The position numbers and the translations under genes were made by a program. 64,000 bases of DNA from Methanoculleus marisnigri JR1 (lineage in GTDB: Archaea > Halobacteriota > Methanomicrobia > Methanomicrobiales > Methanoculleaceae). Shown piece after piece: positions 1-8,503 of this stretch (the stretch's first letter is position 1; each line of letters begins with the position of its first letter). The stretch is from positions 2,350,695 to 2,414,694 of the forward strand of contig NC_009051.1 of NCBI RefSeq assembly GCF_000015825.1. The letters run 5' to 3'. The notes under the pieces were generated by a model. The model did not search any database. It saw only the letters and a program-made list of their open reading frames with translations, and was not told the origin of the DNA.

Positions 1-202
1 GTGGATGGTTACTGGTGACCCCCACTACACGATACACCAGAGAGGGGAGCAACCTGACTGAGGGAAAAACCCGGTACACTGGACCGTGGGAGATATCGCG
101 CCTGGGGGTGGTGGGGCTGGCGGGGAGGGGGGAGCATCCCCCATCGCAGTCTCACCCCCCCACAATGTGATGCTCGGTGAGCAGTGGGAGATATGCCCAG
201 CC

Positions 203-215
203 AAAAAAGAAGAAG
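203..215 (-). terminator. oligo-T run after the Trm5-like gene
   Basis: Read on the minus strand, a T-rich run including six consecutive T follows the Trm5-like stop codon after about 50 nt. Archaeal RNA polymerase stops at such oligo-T runs without needing a hairpin. The rest of bases 1-262 shows no convincing gene. It does hold a short direct repeat, GTGGGAGATAT, near 87 and 184. Confidence 0.4.
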
Positions 216-262
216 CATATTTGATTACTGAAAATGCAAGAGCTGCAATCCAAGGGATCCCC

Positions 263-1186
263 TTACTTCTCCACCACGATATCATACACCGCGTGCCACC
301 TCCCCGGCGAATACGACCTGACCTGCCGCTCGGCGACCTCCCCACGGGTAACCTCCCTGATCAGGGGGAGGTATTCGCCCTCCTGCTCCTGGAGCGCGTA
401 GAGGTGGATCGTCCCGCCGTCCCGGCAGAGGGCGGCCGCCGCCGGGAGGAACTCCGGCGCGGCGAGGGGGAGGTTCATGACGACCCGGTCGAACGGGGGA
501 AAGCCGAGCCGGGGGAGGTGGGCGGCGTCGGCGAGCACCGGGATGACGTTTCCGGCGCGGTTGAGCGCGATGTTCTCGATCAGGAGGTGGACCGCGGCGG
601 GGTTGAGGTCCGCGGCGACGACGATTCCCGCCTTCCCGGCGAGGGTGATCGCAAACGGCCCGACGCCGGCGAACATATCGAGCACCCGCTCTCCCCCCGC
701 CATCGCCCCGAGAATCCGCTGCCGCTCGGTCGAGAGCCGGGCGGAGAAGTAGGCGAGGGAGAGATCGACGTCGAAGGAGTGACCGTACTCCGTCACCCGG
801 GTGCGGGTGGTGGGAACTCCCGCAAGGACAGAGAACCGGCGGGTGCGGTACTCCCCCTCGACCGCGGTCTCGGGGAAGAGCACCGTCTCAAGCGACGGGC
901 GGGAGGCGAGCAGCCGCTCCGCGCCCCCGGGATCGTTCTCCTGCATGATGGCAATCCCGCCCACGAGCTCGTGGCGGGGGAGGTCGAGGCGTTCCGGCAC
1001 GGCCTCGAACTCGCACCGGACGGCGCCCGGAACTTCCTCCGTCACCGGGAAGAGGATCACGTCACCCTCCGGACGCGGGCGGAACCGCCGGTCGAGGAGC
1101 CCCTCCTCGAGCAGCCGGCGCCGCCTCTCTTCAGCCTCTCGTCTCGGCACCGCAAGGCACCACTGTTCCTTCCCCACATCGACCAC
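263..1186 (-). CDS. Trm5/TYW2-family tRNA (guanine-N1)-methyltransferase
   Basis: A 307-residue class I SAM-dependent methyltransferase of the Trm5 type. In archaea these methylate G37 beside the anticodon, and some paralogues act in wyosine synthesis. The SAM-binding motif DMFAGVGPF lies at about residues 170-178. The acidic end of strand 2 (AADLNP) is at 191-196, and the catalytic-region motif NLP at 238-240. The conserved FSARLSTER block before motif I is present. The protein is slightly shorter than full-length three-domain Trm5, so the N-terminal D1 domain may be reduced. It diverges from the HMG-CoA reductase gene with only 35 bp between starts. Family is confident; Trm5a/b/c subtype is not. 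Confidence 0.88.
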   Translation of the reverse strand: MVDVGKEQWCLAVPRREAEERRRRLLEEGLLDRRFRPRPEGDVILFPVTEEVPGAVRCEFEAVPERLDLPRHELVGGIAIMQENDPGGAERLLASRPSLETVLFPETAVEGEYRTRRFSVLAGVPTTRTRVTEYGHSFDVDLSLAYFSARLSTERQRILGAMAGGERVLDMFAGVGPFAITLAGKAGIVVAADLNPAAVHLLIENIALNRAGNVIPVLADAAHLPRLGFPPFDRVVMNLPLAAPEFLPAAAALCRDGGTIHLYALQEQEGEYLPLIREVTRGEVAERQVRSYSPGRWHAVYDIVVEK

Positions 1187-1199
1187 CAGCCATCTTTAG

Positions 1200-1215
1200 G
1201 TATGAGTTCTCATAC
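1200..1215. promoter_or_regulatory. inverted repeat between divergent trm5-like and hmgA starts
   Basis: GTATGAG-TT-CTCATAC is a 7-bp perfect inverted repeat with a 2-nt centre. It lies in the 35-bp divergent intergenic region, ending 6 nt before the hmgA start. It could be an operator, or it could overlap both start regions as a promoter element. Function is inferred from position only. Confidence 0.35.
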
Positions 1216-1221
1216 TTATTC

Positions 1222-2430
1222 ATGGATGAGTATATCGAGAGGCTGAAAGACGGGTCTCTCAAACTCTACGCGCTCGAGAAGGAGCTCCCCCCCGAGGAGG
1301 CCGTCCGGGTGCGCCGGGCATTCGTCGAGGGCGAGACCGGCGCCGCCCTCCCGAAGGTCGGGTCGTTTTCCATCGGGCTTGACCGGGTCGTGAAGCGCAA
1401 CATCGAGAACATGATCGGCACGGTGCAGGTGCCGCTCGGTGTCGCGGGACCGCTCCGGGTGAAGGGCGAGTACGCCGACGGGTCCTACTACCTCCCGCTC
1501 GCGACAACCGAAGGGGCGCTCGTCGCCTCGGTGAACCGCGGCTGCTCGCTCGTCACCCGGGCCGGGGGCGCGGACGTGCGGATCATGCGGGACGGGATGA
1601 CCCGGGCGCCGGTCTTCGCCGCCCGGGACGTCGTCCACGCCCGCGAGGTGGCGGCCTGGGTGGAGAGCCACGCCGCGGAAGTCCGCGAGGTCGCAGAGAG
1701 CACCACGAAACACGGCGAGTTCCGTGAAGCCGTCACCTACGTTGCCGGGACAAGCGTCTTCGTCCGGCTCGAGTTCGACACCAAGGACGCCATGGGCATG
1801 AACATGGTGACGATCGCGGGTCAGAAGGTCGGCGAACTCATCGAGCGGGAGACCGGAGCCCGCCTCGTCGCCACGTCCGGGAACATGTGCACCGACAAGA
1901 AGCCGGCGGCGATCAACCTGGTCCGGGGTCGGGGGAAGACCGTGGTCGCGGGCGTGCGGCTCACCGACGCGGCGATCGTGGATCTCCTGAAGACCGACGC
2001 GGAGACGCTCATCGAGGTCAACTACAGGAAGAACCTTGTGGGCTCGGCCCGGGCGGCCTCGTTCGGGTTCAACGCCCACGCGGCAAACGTCGTCGCCGCA
2101 ATGTTCATCGCCTGCGGGCAGGATCCCGCCCACGTCGTAGAAGGGAGCACCGCGATCACCACCGTCGACCGGGTGGACGGCGGGGTCTACGTCTCGGTCA
2201 CCCTCCCGTCTCTCCCGGTCGGGACGGTCGGCGGCGGCACGGGGGTCGACACCCAGCACGAGTGCCTCGCGATGCTCGGGGTCGCCGGGGGCGGCGACCC
2301 GCCGGGAACCCACGCAAAGGCGTTTGCCGAGATCGTCGCCGCCGGGGTGCTCGCCGGCGAACTCTCCCTCCTCGGCGCCCTCGCAGCCCAGCACTTGGCC
2401 CGTGCCCACCAGGAGCATGGGCGGGGGTGA
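1222..2430 (+). CDS. hmgA: Hydroxymethylglutaryl-CoA reductase (class I)
   Basis: Reduces HMG-CoA to mevalonate with two NADPH, the committed step to the isoprenoid chains of archaeal ether lipids. The 402-residue protein has the full set of class I signatures. These are the catalytic Glu in TTEGA (E97), DAMGMNM at 189-195, the DKK motif with the catalytic Lys at 225-227, the Asp in GQDPAH (D301), GGGTG near 338 and the C-terminal catalytic His in ARAHQEH (H396). Length is normal for archaeal enzymes, which lack the eukaryotic membrane domain. No ribosome binding site precedes the ATG, suggesting a leaderless or very short-leader transcript. Two UbiA prenyltransferases elsewhere in the window use products of this pathway. 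Confidence 0.97.
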   Translation: MDEYIERLKDGSLKLYALEKELPPEEAVRVRRAFVEGETGAALPKVGSFSIGLDRVVKRNIENMIGTVQVPLGVAGPLRVKGEYADGSYYLPLATTEGALVASVNRGCSLVTRAGGADVRIMRDGMTRAPVFAARDVVHAREVAAWVESHAAEVREVAESTTKHGEFREAVTYVAGTSVFVRLEFDTKDAMGMNMVTIAGQKVGELIERETGARLVATSGNMCTDKKPAAINLVRGRGKTVVAGVRLTDAAIVDLLKTDAETLIEVNYRKNLVGSARAASFGFNAHAANVVAAMFIACGQDPAHVVEGSTAITTVDRVDGGVYVSVTLPSLPVGTVGGGTGVDTQHECLAMLGVAGGGDPPGTHAKAFAEIVAAGVLAGELSLLGALAAQHLARAHQEHGRG

Positions 2431-2439
2431 CGGTCCGAT

Positions 2440-2470
2440 ACTCCCCGGCACCACAGCAGCGCCGGGGAGT
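2440..2470 (+). terminator. stem-loop after hmgA
   Basis: A perfect 10-bp inverted repeat (ACTCCCCGGC / GCCGGGGAGT) with an 11-nt loop starts 9 nt after the hmgA stop. No T-run follows, so it may stabilise the mRNA end rather than terminate transcription. Confidence 0.5.
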
Positions 2471-2523
2471 AAGAGCGCATGAGAACATTTAAGACACGCG
2501 ATCGTCGTAAGTACTTCTTGGGC

Positions 2524-2826
2524 ATGAATCCGGGAGCAGATATCTATACCCTTCTCATCCAGAAGCGGGATGAGATCCTATCTCTCGCGCACCGGAGGGG
2601 AGCCAGAAACGTGCGGGTGTTCGGATCCGTGGCACGAAACGAAGCCCGGGAAGACAGCGATATCGACCTCCTGATCGATCTCGATCCCGACCGGAGTCTC
2701 CTTGACGTGGGCGGTCTTGCGATGGATCTCTCGCTCCTGCTTGGTCGTTCGGTTGATGTTGTGACCGAAGCGGGACTTCGGGAGCGTATTCGATCAAGGG
2801 TTTTACAGGAAGCGCGGCCTTTATGA
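2524..2826 (+). CDS. mntA: MntA-like minimal nucleotidyltransferase (antitoxin)
   Basis: A 100-residue minimal nucleotidyltransferase. The GSVAR motif at about 34-38 is followed by SDIDLLID at 45-52, whose two Asp residues bind the catalytic metals. In characterised MntA-HepT pairs this protein is the antitoxin, which AMPylates the HepT toxin on a Tyr. The ATG at 2524 is preferred over an in-frame ATG 45 nt upstream, because the family starts close to this point and the extra 15 residues are basic and unconserved-looking. The stop overlaps the next gene by 4 bp (ATGA), indicating translational coupling with HepT. Confidence 0.9.
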   Translation: MNPGADIYTLLIQKRDEILSLAHRRGARNVRVFGSVARNEAREDSDIDLLIDLDPDRSLLDVGGLAMDLSLLLGRSVDVVTEAGLRERIRSRVLQEARPL

Positions 2827-3152
2827 GAGACGATCGTGAACGGCTGCTGGATGTTATCGAAGCCATCGAACGAATTGAAAGAGTATCGGCCCGAGGACGC
2901 GAGTACTTCTACAATGATGAGATGGCACAGGTTTGGGTGATCCACCACCTTCAGATCATCGGGGAAGCCGTAAGGGGGATTTCATCAGAATTCAGGACCG
3001 AAAACCCGGGAATCCCCTGGACGGACATCATCGGAATGAGGAACGTCCTTATTCACCACTATTTTGGGATCGACCGCGATGCGGTCTGGAATGTGATAGA
3101 ACACGATCTGTTGGAACTGAAAAGCCAGATCCTGTCCAGGGTCGGGGAGTAG
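2823..3152 (+). CDS. hepT: HepT-like ribonuclease toxin
   Basis: A 109-residue all-helical protein of the HepT/DUF86 family. It has the R-x4-H-x-Y signature, here R73-NVLI-H78-H-Y80. In studied systems the Arg and His form the RNase active site, and the Tyr is the residue AMPylated by the partner MntA. The gene overlaps mntA by 4 bp, the usual antitoxin-first arrangement. Together they form a complete type VII toxin-antitoxin module. All key residues of both partners are present, so the pair is probably functional. Confidence 0.9.
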   Translation: MRDDRERLLDVIEAIERIERVSARGREYFYNDEMAQVWVIHHLQIIGEAVRGISSEFRTENPGIPWTDIIGMRNVLIHHYFGIDRDAVWNVIEHDLLELKSQILSRVGE

Positions 3153-3181
3153 GAACGGCCTGGAGCGGTGGTGAGCTGCTC

Positions 3182-3248
3182 CGGTTCTACGAACCGTCGC
3201 AAGTCGAAAACGCTTCGCGTTTTCTCCCGCTCCGCTCCTTGCGGAGCG
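3182..3248. terminator. three consecutive hairpins between hepT and rimI
   Basis: Three short perfect stems follow one another: CGGTTC/GAACCG (3182-3196), AAAACGC/GCGTTTT (3207-3223) and CGCTCC/GGAGCG (3233-3248). They fill the gap between the convergent hepT and rimI genes. The second has A and T runs at its base, so it could stop transcription from either side. Confidence 0.5.
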
Positions 3249-3254
3249 TCGCGT

Positions 3255-3719
3255 CTAAAACCTGAACCACTTCATCATGACCAGAGCATCCTCCTCGTTC
3301 GCGTAGTATGCGGCGACCTGGAAGACCTCCCGGTAGCCGAGACGGCGGTAGAAGTCCTGCGCCCCGGTGTTCGTTACGCGGACCTCGAGCTGGACAGCGC
3401 TCGCGCCTAAAACAACATACTCCCGCTCCAGGCGGCGGACGAGATTCCGCCCGATCCCCCGGCGCCGGTATCCGGGGGCGACCGCGAGGTTCATGATATG
3501 CCCGTACACCTCTTCCCCGGTGTCTTCAACGCCCCCGGCGACGAAGCCGGCCACGTCACCGTTGTTCCTGGCCACGAAGAACGTCTCCGGGTAGTAGGCA
3601 AGGGATTCCTGGAGCGTCTTCTCGTCCCAGGGGTCGGCGAAGGCCATTCTCTCGACGGCAACTACCTGCGAAATATCTGCGGGCTGTGCCCGGCGAATGA
3701 TGAGTTGGAGCGGCATCAT
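3255..3719 (-). CDS. rimI: RimI-type GNAT N-acetyltransferase
   Basis: A 154-residue GNAT-fold acetyltransferase resembling RimI, which acetylates N-terminal amines of ribosomal or other proteins with acetyl-CoA. The acetyl-CoA pyrophosphate loop RRRGIGRNL follows the beta-4 strand (IMNLAVAPGY). The typical C-terminal FYRRLGYRE motif is present. The ATG at 3719 is chosen because an AGGAGG sequence lies just upstream, inside the longer GTG-started frame to 3749. The gene is convergent with hepT and divergent from the DUF1015 gene. RimI-like is the best family match; the real substrate cannot be read from sequence. Confidence 0.85.
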   Translation of the reverse strand: MMPLQLIIRRAQPADISQVVAVERMAFADPWDEKTLQESLAYYPETFFVARNNGDVAGFVAGGVEDTGEEVYGHIMNLAVAPGYRRRGIGRNLVRRLEREYVVLGASAVQLEVRVTNTGAQDFYRRLGYREVFQVAAYYANEEDALVMMKWFRF

Positions 3720-3802
3720 TATTGGCCTCTCCCTCCTGGAGTGCCTCACCTAATTATAGTGTCAGGAGACAAAATAGTAGGCACATACGAGTGGCGGTAT
3801 TT

Positions 3803-5065
3803 ATGGTTCAGATCTATAGTTTCGCGGCGGTCCGTCCGGGGCAGCCGTACTCCGAAAAGATTCCCTCCGTGCCCTACGATGTGGTGACGGCGGAAGAGGC
3901 CCGGGAGTGCATCGAGAAGAACACCATGAGTTTCCTGCGGGTCAGCAGGCCGGATGCCGAACTCCCCGACCTCCCGCCGAACGACGACCGGGTCTACCGG
4001 CGGTCGCGGGAGGTCTTCGACGGGATGCTCGCGGACGGCCTGATGGAGCGTGACCCCGAGCCCGGGGTGTACGTCTACCGGGCAGTCCAGGACGGCGAGG
4101 AGTTCGTCGGGCTGGTCTGCTGCGTGGGAACAGAGGACTACGAGAACAGAACGATCCGGCGGCACGAACTCACCCGGTACGACAAGGAGGAAGACCGGAC
4201 CCGGCACATCGACGTCGTCGGCGCGAATACCGGGCTCGTCTTCCTGCTCTACCGCGACTCGGGCGAGATCTTCTCTCACGTCCGCTCCCTCATCGACGAT
4301 GTGCAGCCCGACGGGAGCACAACGACCGCATCGGGCGTGCTCCACGAGGTCTACCGGATCGCCGACGAGGCCGTCCTCGCCCGCCTTGAGAGCCTCTTTG
4401 CAGCGGTGCCGGAAACCTACATCGCGGACGGGCACCACCGCGCCAAATCGGCGGTGAACGTGGCCGAGCGGCGGCGAAGCGAGGGGAGGTTCACCGAAGA
4501 GGCCGGGAAGTTCATGGCGGTCCTCTTCGCCCACGACCGCGTCCGCATCCACGGCTACAGCAGGCTTGTCACCGACCTCGGCGGCTACACCCTTCCGGGG
4601 CTCATCGATGCGCTCTTAACGGCGGGCTGGACCGTCCGCCCCTACGGGAAGGTCGATGCAGCGGGCTACCAGATCCAGCCGCTCGCGGCCCGGGATGCGC
4701 CGGTGCACGTCATGCACTTCTACCTGGAAGGAACCTGGTATGAGGTCTCCCGGCCGGTCGCGGACCCCGCCGACCTGATCGGGTCCCTCGACGTCTCGGT
4801 CCTCCAGAAAGACGTCCTTGAAGGGATGCTCGGGATCTCCGACCCGCGGGGCGATCCCCGGCTCCATTACATGGGCGGGGCAAAACCCCTCCGTGAACTC
4901 GAGCGGCTCGTGGACACCGGCAAATACGCCTTCGCGGTAGCGATGCAGCCGGTGCCGGTCGAGACGGTGCTCGCGATCGCCGATATGGACGGCGTTATGC
5001 CCCCGAAATCCACCTGGTTCGAGCCGAAACTCCTCTCGGGGCTCGTCGTCCACACCATCGACTGA
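3803..5065 (+). CDS. DUF1015 family protein
   Basis: A 420-residue soluble protein of the DUF1015 family. Its start (VQIYSFAAVRP) and the conserved central motif ADGHHRAKSA, about residues 212-221, are typical. The DGHHR motif resembles the ATP-handling motif of ParB/Srx-fold kinases such as archaeal SerK. A role in small-molecule phosphorylation or serine metabolism is therefore possible but unproven; bacterial relatives often sit beside serine biosynthesis genes. The ATG at 3803 is preferred to the longer frame starting at 3722, whose extra 27 residues read through the divergent promoter region. The gene is followed 48 bp later by hisG. Confidence 0.88.
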   Translation: MVQIYSFAAVRPGQPYSEKIPSVPYDVVTAEEARECIEKNTMSFLRVSRPDAELPDLPPNDDRVYRRSREVFDGMLADGLMERDPEPGVYVYRAVQDGEEFVGLVCCVGTEDYENRTIRRHELTRYDKEEDRTRHIDVVGANTGLVFLLYRDSGEIFSHVRSLIDDVQPDGSTTTASGVLHEVYRIADEAVLARLESLFAAVPETYIADGHHRAKSAVNVAERRRSEGRFTEEAGKFMAVLFAHDRVRIHGYSRLVTDLGGYTLPGLIDALLTAGWTVRPYGKVDAAGYQIQPLAARDAPVHVMHFYLEGTWYEVSRPVADPADLIGSLDVSVLQKDVLEGMLGISDPRGDPRLHYMGGAKPLRELERLVDTGKYAFAVAMQPVPVETVLAIADMDGVMPPKSTWFEPKLLSGLVVHTID

Positions 5066-5113
5066 ACGATCCATATCATCATCTTTAAACTCTTTTTTGC
5101 CCGATCATCTCTT

Positions 5114-5986
5114 ATGATCACGATTGCGCTCCCGAAGGGGAGCCTTGAGGCGCAGACGCTCCAGCTCTTCAAGGAGGCAGATCTCGAGGTCAGGCGGACA
5201 GACCGCGATTACAACCCCCGGATCAACGATTCACGGATCGGGAAGGTGAAGATCCTCCGCCCGCAGGAGATCCCGCTCTACGTTCAGATGGGTTACTTCG
5301 ATCTCGGGATATCGGGGCTCGACTGGGTGCAGGAGAGCGGTGCCGACGTCGTCGAGGTCGCAAATCTCTCCTACAGCAAGACAGGCGACGGGAACGTCAA
5401 GATCGTGGTCGCTGTCCACCGCGACGAGCCGATAGAAGATGTCGCCGCCATCCGCCCGGGCAGCCGGGTGACGACCGAGTACCCGCGGATCACGGAGCGA
5501 TTCTTCGCGGACCTCGGGGTCCCGGTCACCCTCTTTCCCTCCTACGGGGCATCCGAAGCGAAGGTCCCCGACCTGATGGACGTCGTCGTCGACCTCACCG
5601 AAACCGGGAGCACGCTCAAGAAGAACGGGCTCAAGATCGTCGGGCAGATCATGGAGTCGCACACCGCGCTCCTCGCGAACCGTGAGTCCCTCTATGACCC
5701 GGAGAAGCGCCGCGAAATCGAGGAGATCACGACTCTCCTCCTCGGCGTGATCGAGGCGCGCCACCAGGTGCTCCTGACGATGAACGTGCCGTCGGCCGCG
5801 CTCGACCGCGTCATCGAGGTCCTCCCGGCGATGAAGAAGCCCACCGTCGGCAGGCTGCACGGCATCGACTACTTCAGCATCCAGACGGTGGTGCAGAAAG
5901 GGCTCGTCAACGGCCTCATCCCGCCGCTCAAGGCCGCGGGGGCTGAGGACATCCTCGAGATCCCGATTGCAAAAATAGTACGCTGA
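5114..5986 (+). CDS. hisG: ATP phosphoribosyltransferase (long form)
   Basis: Catalyses the first step of histidine synthesis, joining ATP and PRPP to form phosphoribosyl-ATP. The 290 residues match the long HisG form, which carries its own C-terminal ACT-like regulatory domain for histidine feedback, so no HisZ partner is needed. The N-terminus (ALPKGSLEAQTLQLF) and the PRPP-binding loop (DLTETGSTLKKNGL, about 160-173) are clear. The C-terminal domain, from about 215, has the expected MNVPSAALD region. An AT-rich stretch with a TTTAAAC element lies 25-30 nt before the ATG, a possible TATA box. Confidence 0.97.
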   Translation: MITIALPKGSLEAQTLQLFKEADLEVRRTDRDYNPRINDSRIGKVKILRPQEIPLYVQMGYFDLGISGLDWVQESGADVVEVANLSYSKTGDGNVKIVVAVHRDEPIEDVAAIRPGSRVTTEYPRITERFFADLGVPVTLFPSYGASEAKVPDLMDVVVDLTETGSTLKKNGLKIVGQIMESHTALLANRESLYDPEKRREIEEITTLLLGVIEARHQVLLTMNVPSAALDRVIEVLPAMKKPTVGRLHGIDYFSIQTVVQKGLVNGLIPPLKAAGAEDILEIPIAKIVR

Positions 5987-6000
5987 GGGGTGGGCCCTCA
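5984..6000. terminator. shared hairpin overlapping both stop codons of hisG and fmdE
   Basis: TGAGGG-GTGGG-CCCTCA forms a 6-bp stem. Its left end is the hisG stop codon (TGA) and its right end is the reverse-strand fmdE stop codon (TCA). The two convergent genes therefore share one compact stem-loop, probably acting on both transcripts. Confidence 0.5.
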
Positions 6001-6654
6001 CAGGTGCCGGGAATACTCCCGCGAGCAGGCGTAGCAGACGAACTTCCCGTCTTCGACCCTGACGCGGGACTCGGCGGTCATTTCGCCGCATTTTGCGCAC
6101 GGCACCGACCGGAATATCCGGGCCCGTTCGGGGATCTCGGCGTCGACCTCGCGGATGATGAAGAGCTGCTCGGCGGGCGCCTTCATGATGGCTTCGACGA
6201 TCCGCCTCGTCCGCTCGTGAAACTCGGCGTGCTCCGCATCGGTCGCCAGCCCCTGCATCACCCGCGCCCGGAGCGGCGCAAGGTCGGGGTCGAGTGAGTC
6301 GATGTTGAACGACGGGTTTGACACCACGCGAATTGCGGCCCCGGTGTTGCGGTTGATAAACGTAAACGCGTGCTTGCCGTGATCCTTGAAGAGGAGGTTT
6401 CCTTTTCCTGCGGTGCAGCCCGTCAGGACCTGGATGCCATCGACGCCGCAGGCGTCGGTCTCGGCGATGGTGACGAGTTCCTCGTCCTCCGAGCGTCCGG
6501 AGCGGAGCCGCGCGAGGGCGACCTCTGCCGCCCGGTAGCCCGTCGCGAGACCGGGACAGACGTGGCCGTGAAAGGCGGCCGCTTCGGCGAACCGGTCATG
6601 TGCTTCTCCCGGCGTGCCGGGGGGAATGGTATTACACATATGCTTACCCTGCAT
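5998..6654 (-). CDS. fmdE: FmdE family protein (formylmethanofuran dehydrogenase-associated)
   Basis: A 218-residue FmdE-family protein. The diagnostic FHGHVCPG motif is at residues 28-35, followed by TDACGVDGIQ at about 67-76. A C-terminal zinc ribbon has CxxC pairs at C186/C189 and C207/C210. FmdE is named for a gene co-transcribed with molybdenum formylmethanofuran dehydrogenase, but it is not a proven subunit. Many copies, like this one, stand apart from fmd/fwd genes. An in-frame ATG five codons downstream is an alternative start. A CATATAT element about 25 nt before the first ATG on the minus strand could be its TATA box. Confidence 0.9.
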   Translation of the reverse strand: MQGKHMCNTIPPGTPGEAHDRFAEAAAFHGHVCPGLATGYRAAEVALARLRSGRSEDEELVTIAETDACGVDGIQVLTGCTAGKGNLLFKDHGKHAFTFINRNTGAAIRVVSNPSFNIDSLDPDLAPLRARVMQGLATDAEHAEFHERTRRIVEAIMKAPAEQLFIIREVDAEIPERARIFRSVPCAKCGEMTAESRVRVEDGKFVCYACSREYSRHL

Positions 6655-6852
6655 CAGATGTTGTTACTATCTTTCGGATATATGTTACGATAGCGCGCCG
6701 GAACCCGCGGCCCGGAACGCCGGGCATATAAGGGAGGAGCCACTCCGTCCGGCGAGCTTGCATGCAAAATGAAATATTTTTGCGCTAAGTTCTCTGCACG
6801 TTTCCAATATCCCGATTTAGGGGCAAATCTTTGAAGATACAAGAGTGGTGGT

Positions 6853-6861
6853 TATTTATAT
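6853..6861 (+). promoter_or_regulatory. TATA box of the pilin-like operon
   Basis: TATTTATAT is centred about 30 nt before the ATG at 6888. With the usual 25-nt spacing, transcription would begin within a few bases of the start codon, so the first gene is probably leaderless; no ribosome binding site is visible. The 233-bp gap back to fmdE is otherwise AT-rich promoter sequence. Confidence 0.55.
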
Positions 6862-6887
6862 GCCCTCGGGTATAATGACTGCTTTAC

Positions 6888-7451
6888 ATGAGAGTTCCCG
6901 GGGGAGTTCTAGCCCTGCTTGCCGCAGCCTGTATCCTCTGCACCGCGTGTGGTTGTCTCGGCGCATCCTCGCCGCCGCCACCGGGCGGCGGCATCACCTC
7001 CATCGATCTGCCGGAGCCGGAGGGCTATACCCTCACCGAGGCTCTCGCGGAACTCGATATGCTCAGCGTCGAAGGCGGCCTGAACATCACCGGCACTTCG
7101 ATGCGCCAGGTGCTCGGGAACCGCGTAACCCTCGACGGCCGGGCAGCTGCCTGGGCCATCGGCCTTGAGGACGGCGAAGAGGCGCGCTGGTTGACCTCCG
7201 GTGTCACGGGCTGGAGGGAGACCTCGCTTCGTGCCCCCTTGCCCGACGAGGAGGTGAATATGACCGGGATCCTCTCCCCGGAGGATCTCCTCGCGGCGCA
7301 GGAAGAGGCGATCCGGCCGGCGATGGTGCGCCTCGATGCGAGCACGGTCGATCTCGTGCTCGCGGAGGGAATCTACACCATCACGATTCGTTCGGACGCC
7401 GGGGTGGAGGTTCTCACGTTCCGGGCAGATAACGGGGAGGCGATCGTATAA
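6888..7451 (+). CDS. Predicted lipoprotein-like secreted protein, first gene of pilin-like operon
   Basis: A 187-residue protein not recognised as a named family. It begins with a signal peptide of about 20 residues (LALLAAACILCTACGC) ending in a Cys-rich, lipobox-like segment, then a proline-rich spacer. The remaining ~150 residues are soluble, acidic and exported-looking. It leads a co-directional set of five pilin-like genes with a gap of only 20 bp to the next, so it probably works with them on the outer face of the membrane. A lipid anchor is inferred from the signal sequence only. Confidence 0.75.
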   Translation: MRVPGGVLALLAAACILCTACGCLGASSPPPPGGGITSIDLPEPEGYTLTEALAELDMLSVEGGLNITGTSMRQVLGNRVTLDGRAAAWAIGLEDGEEARWLTSGVTGWRETSLRAPLPDEEVNMTGILSPEDLLAAQEEAIRPAMVRLDASTVDLVLAEGIYTITIRSDAGVEVLTFRADNGEAIV

Positions 7452-7471
7452 AACCAGCAACAGATGACGGC

Positions 7472-8503
7472 GTGATGTCGCTTGACTTCCTCGCGGGATT
7501 CACGATCTTCATGCTCGCCCTGATCATGGTGGTGAGCATGGTGCCGGGGCTCCTCGCGAGCCTGGAGAGCAGCGGGATCGACTACGATGCGGTCGCCTAC
7601 CGCACAGGGGTGATCCTGGTGGAGGATCCCGGCTGGCCGGTATACCCACCATGGGAGATGAAGACCGAGGCCTATAAGGACGAGATCGAGCGGATGGGGC
7701 TCGCGGTCTCGAAGGAGACCCCGAACATCCTCCTCTCGACGAAGGTTAACGCCTTCTTCAACGACTCGTTCTTCACAGAGGACGACTACCGCGGCAAGGC
7801 GATCTTCGGCGACATTCCCTACTCTTACAACTTTTCGCTCCGGAGCGGTGGCGAAGTCAAGCAGGTCGGCGACACACCCCCTTCCGGCTACGGCTACATC
7901 CGCCGGGTGGTGAAGATCAAGGAGCCGGGGGTGGCGAATATCAGTTACAACAGCAGTTTCAACGAGACCACGCTCGGCCCTTCGGAACCACGGATGTTCA
8001 CCGTCCAGCTCAACTTCAGCCAGCTGCTTGACCAGAACATCAGCCCGGCCTACCGGATCGACCCGAGGATCGAACCGGTGAACGTCACGATCACGGAATT
8101 CGACAGGTACCTGAACAGGACCGAACCCTCGGTCACGAACGCAAAGCTCAAGAGCGTGGCATTTTTGAAGAAGGATCCGACGAATCCTAACTCGGGGTTC
8201 AGCAATATTCCGTTCTTGTATGCTACACTCGATCCCGATCTCTACACCCTGCGCATCGACGGCACCGACATCCAGCACTCGCTCAGACCAGATGCCGCTG
8301 TCGAATCCAACATCTCTCTGGTGCTGAAACCGGCGGCCATCTCGCTCTTCACCCTGGACCAGAACAGCATTCTGGATATCCGGTTCACCTTCGATGACGG
8401 CAACCCACAGAGAACCTTCATGAACGGCACGTTCCTGTATGACTACAATAACGTCACCCGTCCCGACATGAAGCCCGCTGCCCTGGAGGTGGCGATATGG
8501 TGA
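7472..8503 (+). CDS. Pilin-like membrane-anchored surface protein
   Basis: A 343-residue protein with one N-terminal hydrophobic segment (LDFLAGFTIFMLALIMVVSM). Its short, nearly uncharged lead resembles archaeal type IV pilin/pseudopilin N-termini. The long extracellular part contains several N-x-S/T sequons. The start is a GTG at 7472 or the adjacent ATG at 7475. The gene overlaps the next by 7 bp. Related haloarchaeal proteins form DUF families clustered with pilus-like systems. A pilin-like role is inference from the N-terminus and neighbours; no classical cleavage site is certain. Confidence 0.8.
   Translation: MMSLDFLAGFTIFMLALIMVVSMVPGLLASLESSGIDYDAVAYRTGVILVEDPGWPVYPPWEMKTEAYKDEIERMGLAVSKETPNILLSTKVNAFFNDSFFTEDDYRGKAIFGDIPYSYNFSLRSGGEVKQVGDTPPSGYGYIRRVVKIKEPGVANISYNSSFNETTLGPSEPRMFTVQLNFSQLLDQNISPAYRIDPRIEPVNVTITEFDRYLNRTEPSVTNAKLKSVAFLKKDPTNPNSGFSNIPFLYATLDPDLYTLRIDGTDIQHSLRPDAAVESNISLVLKPAAISLFTLDQNSILDIRFTFDDGNPQRTFMNGTFLYDYNNVTRPDMKPAALEVAIW

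Noticed and set aside
86-1246. 386-residue plus-strand frame opposite the Trm5-like gene
   Set aside because: Composition is Arg/Gly/Glu-rich, has no domain, and lies antisense to a clear methyltransferase in GC-rich DNA where long shadow frames are common.
1216-2454. 412-residue minus-strand frame opposite HMG-CoA reductase
   Set aside because: It is the mirror frame of a gene with all class I HMG-CoA reductase motifs and shows no motif of its own.
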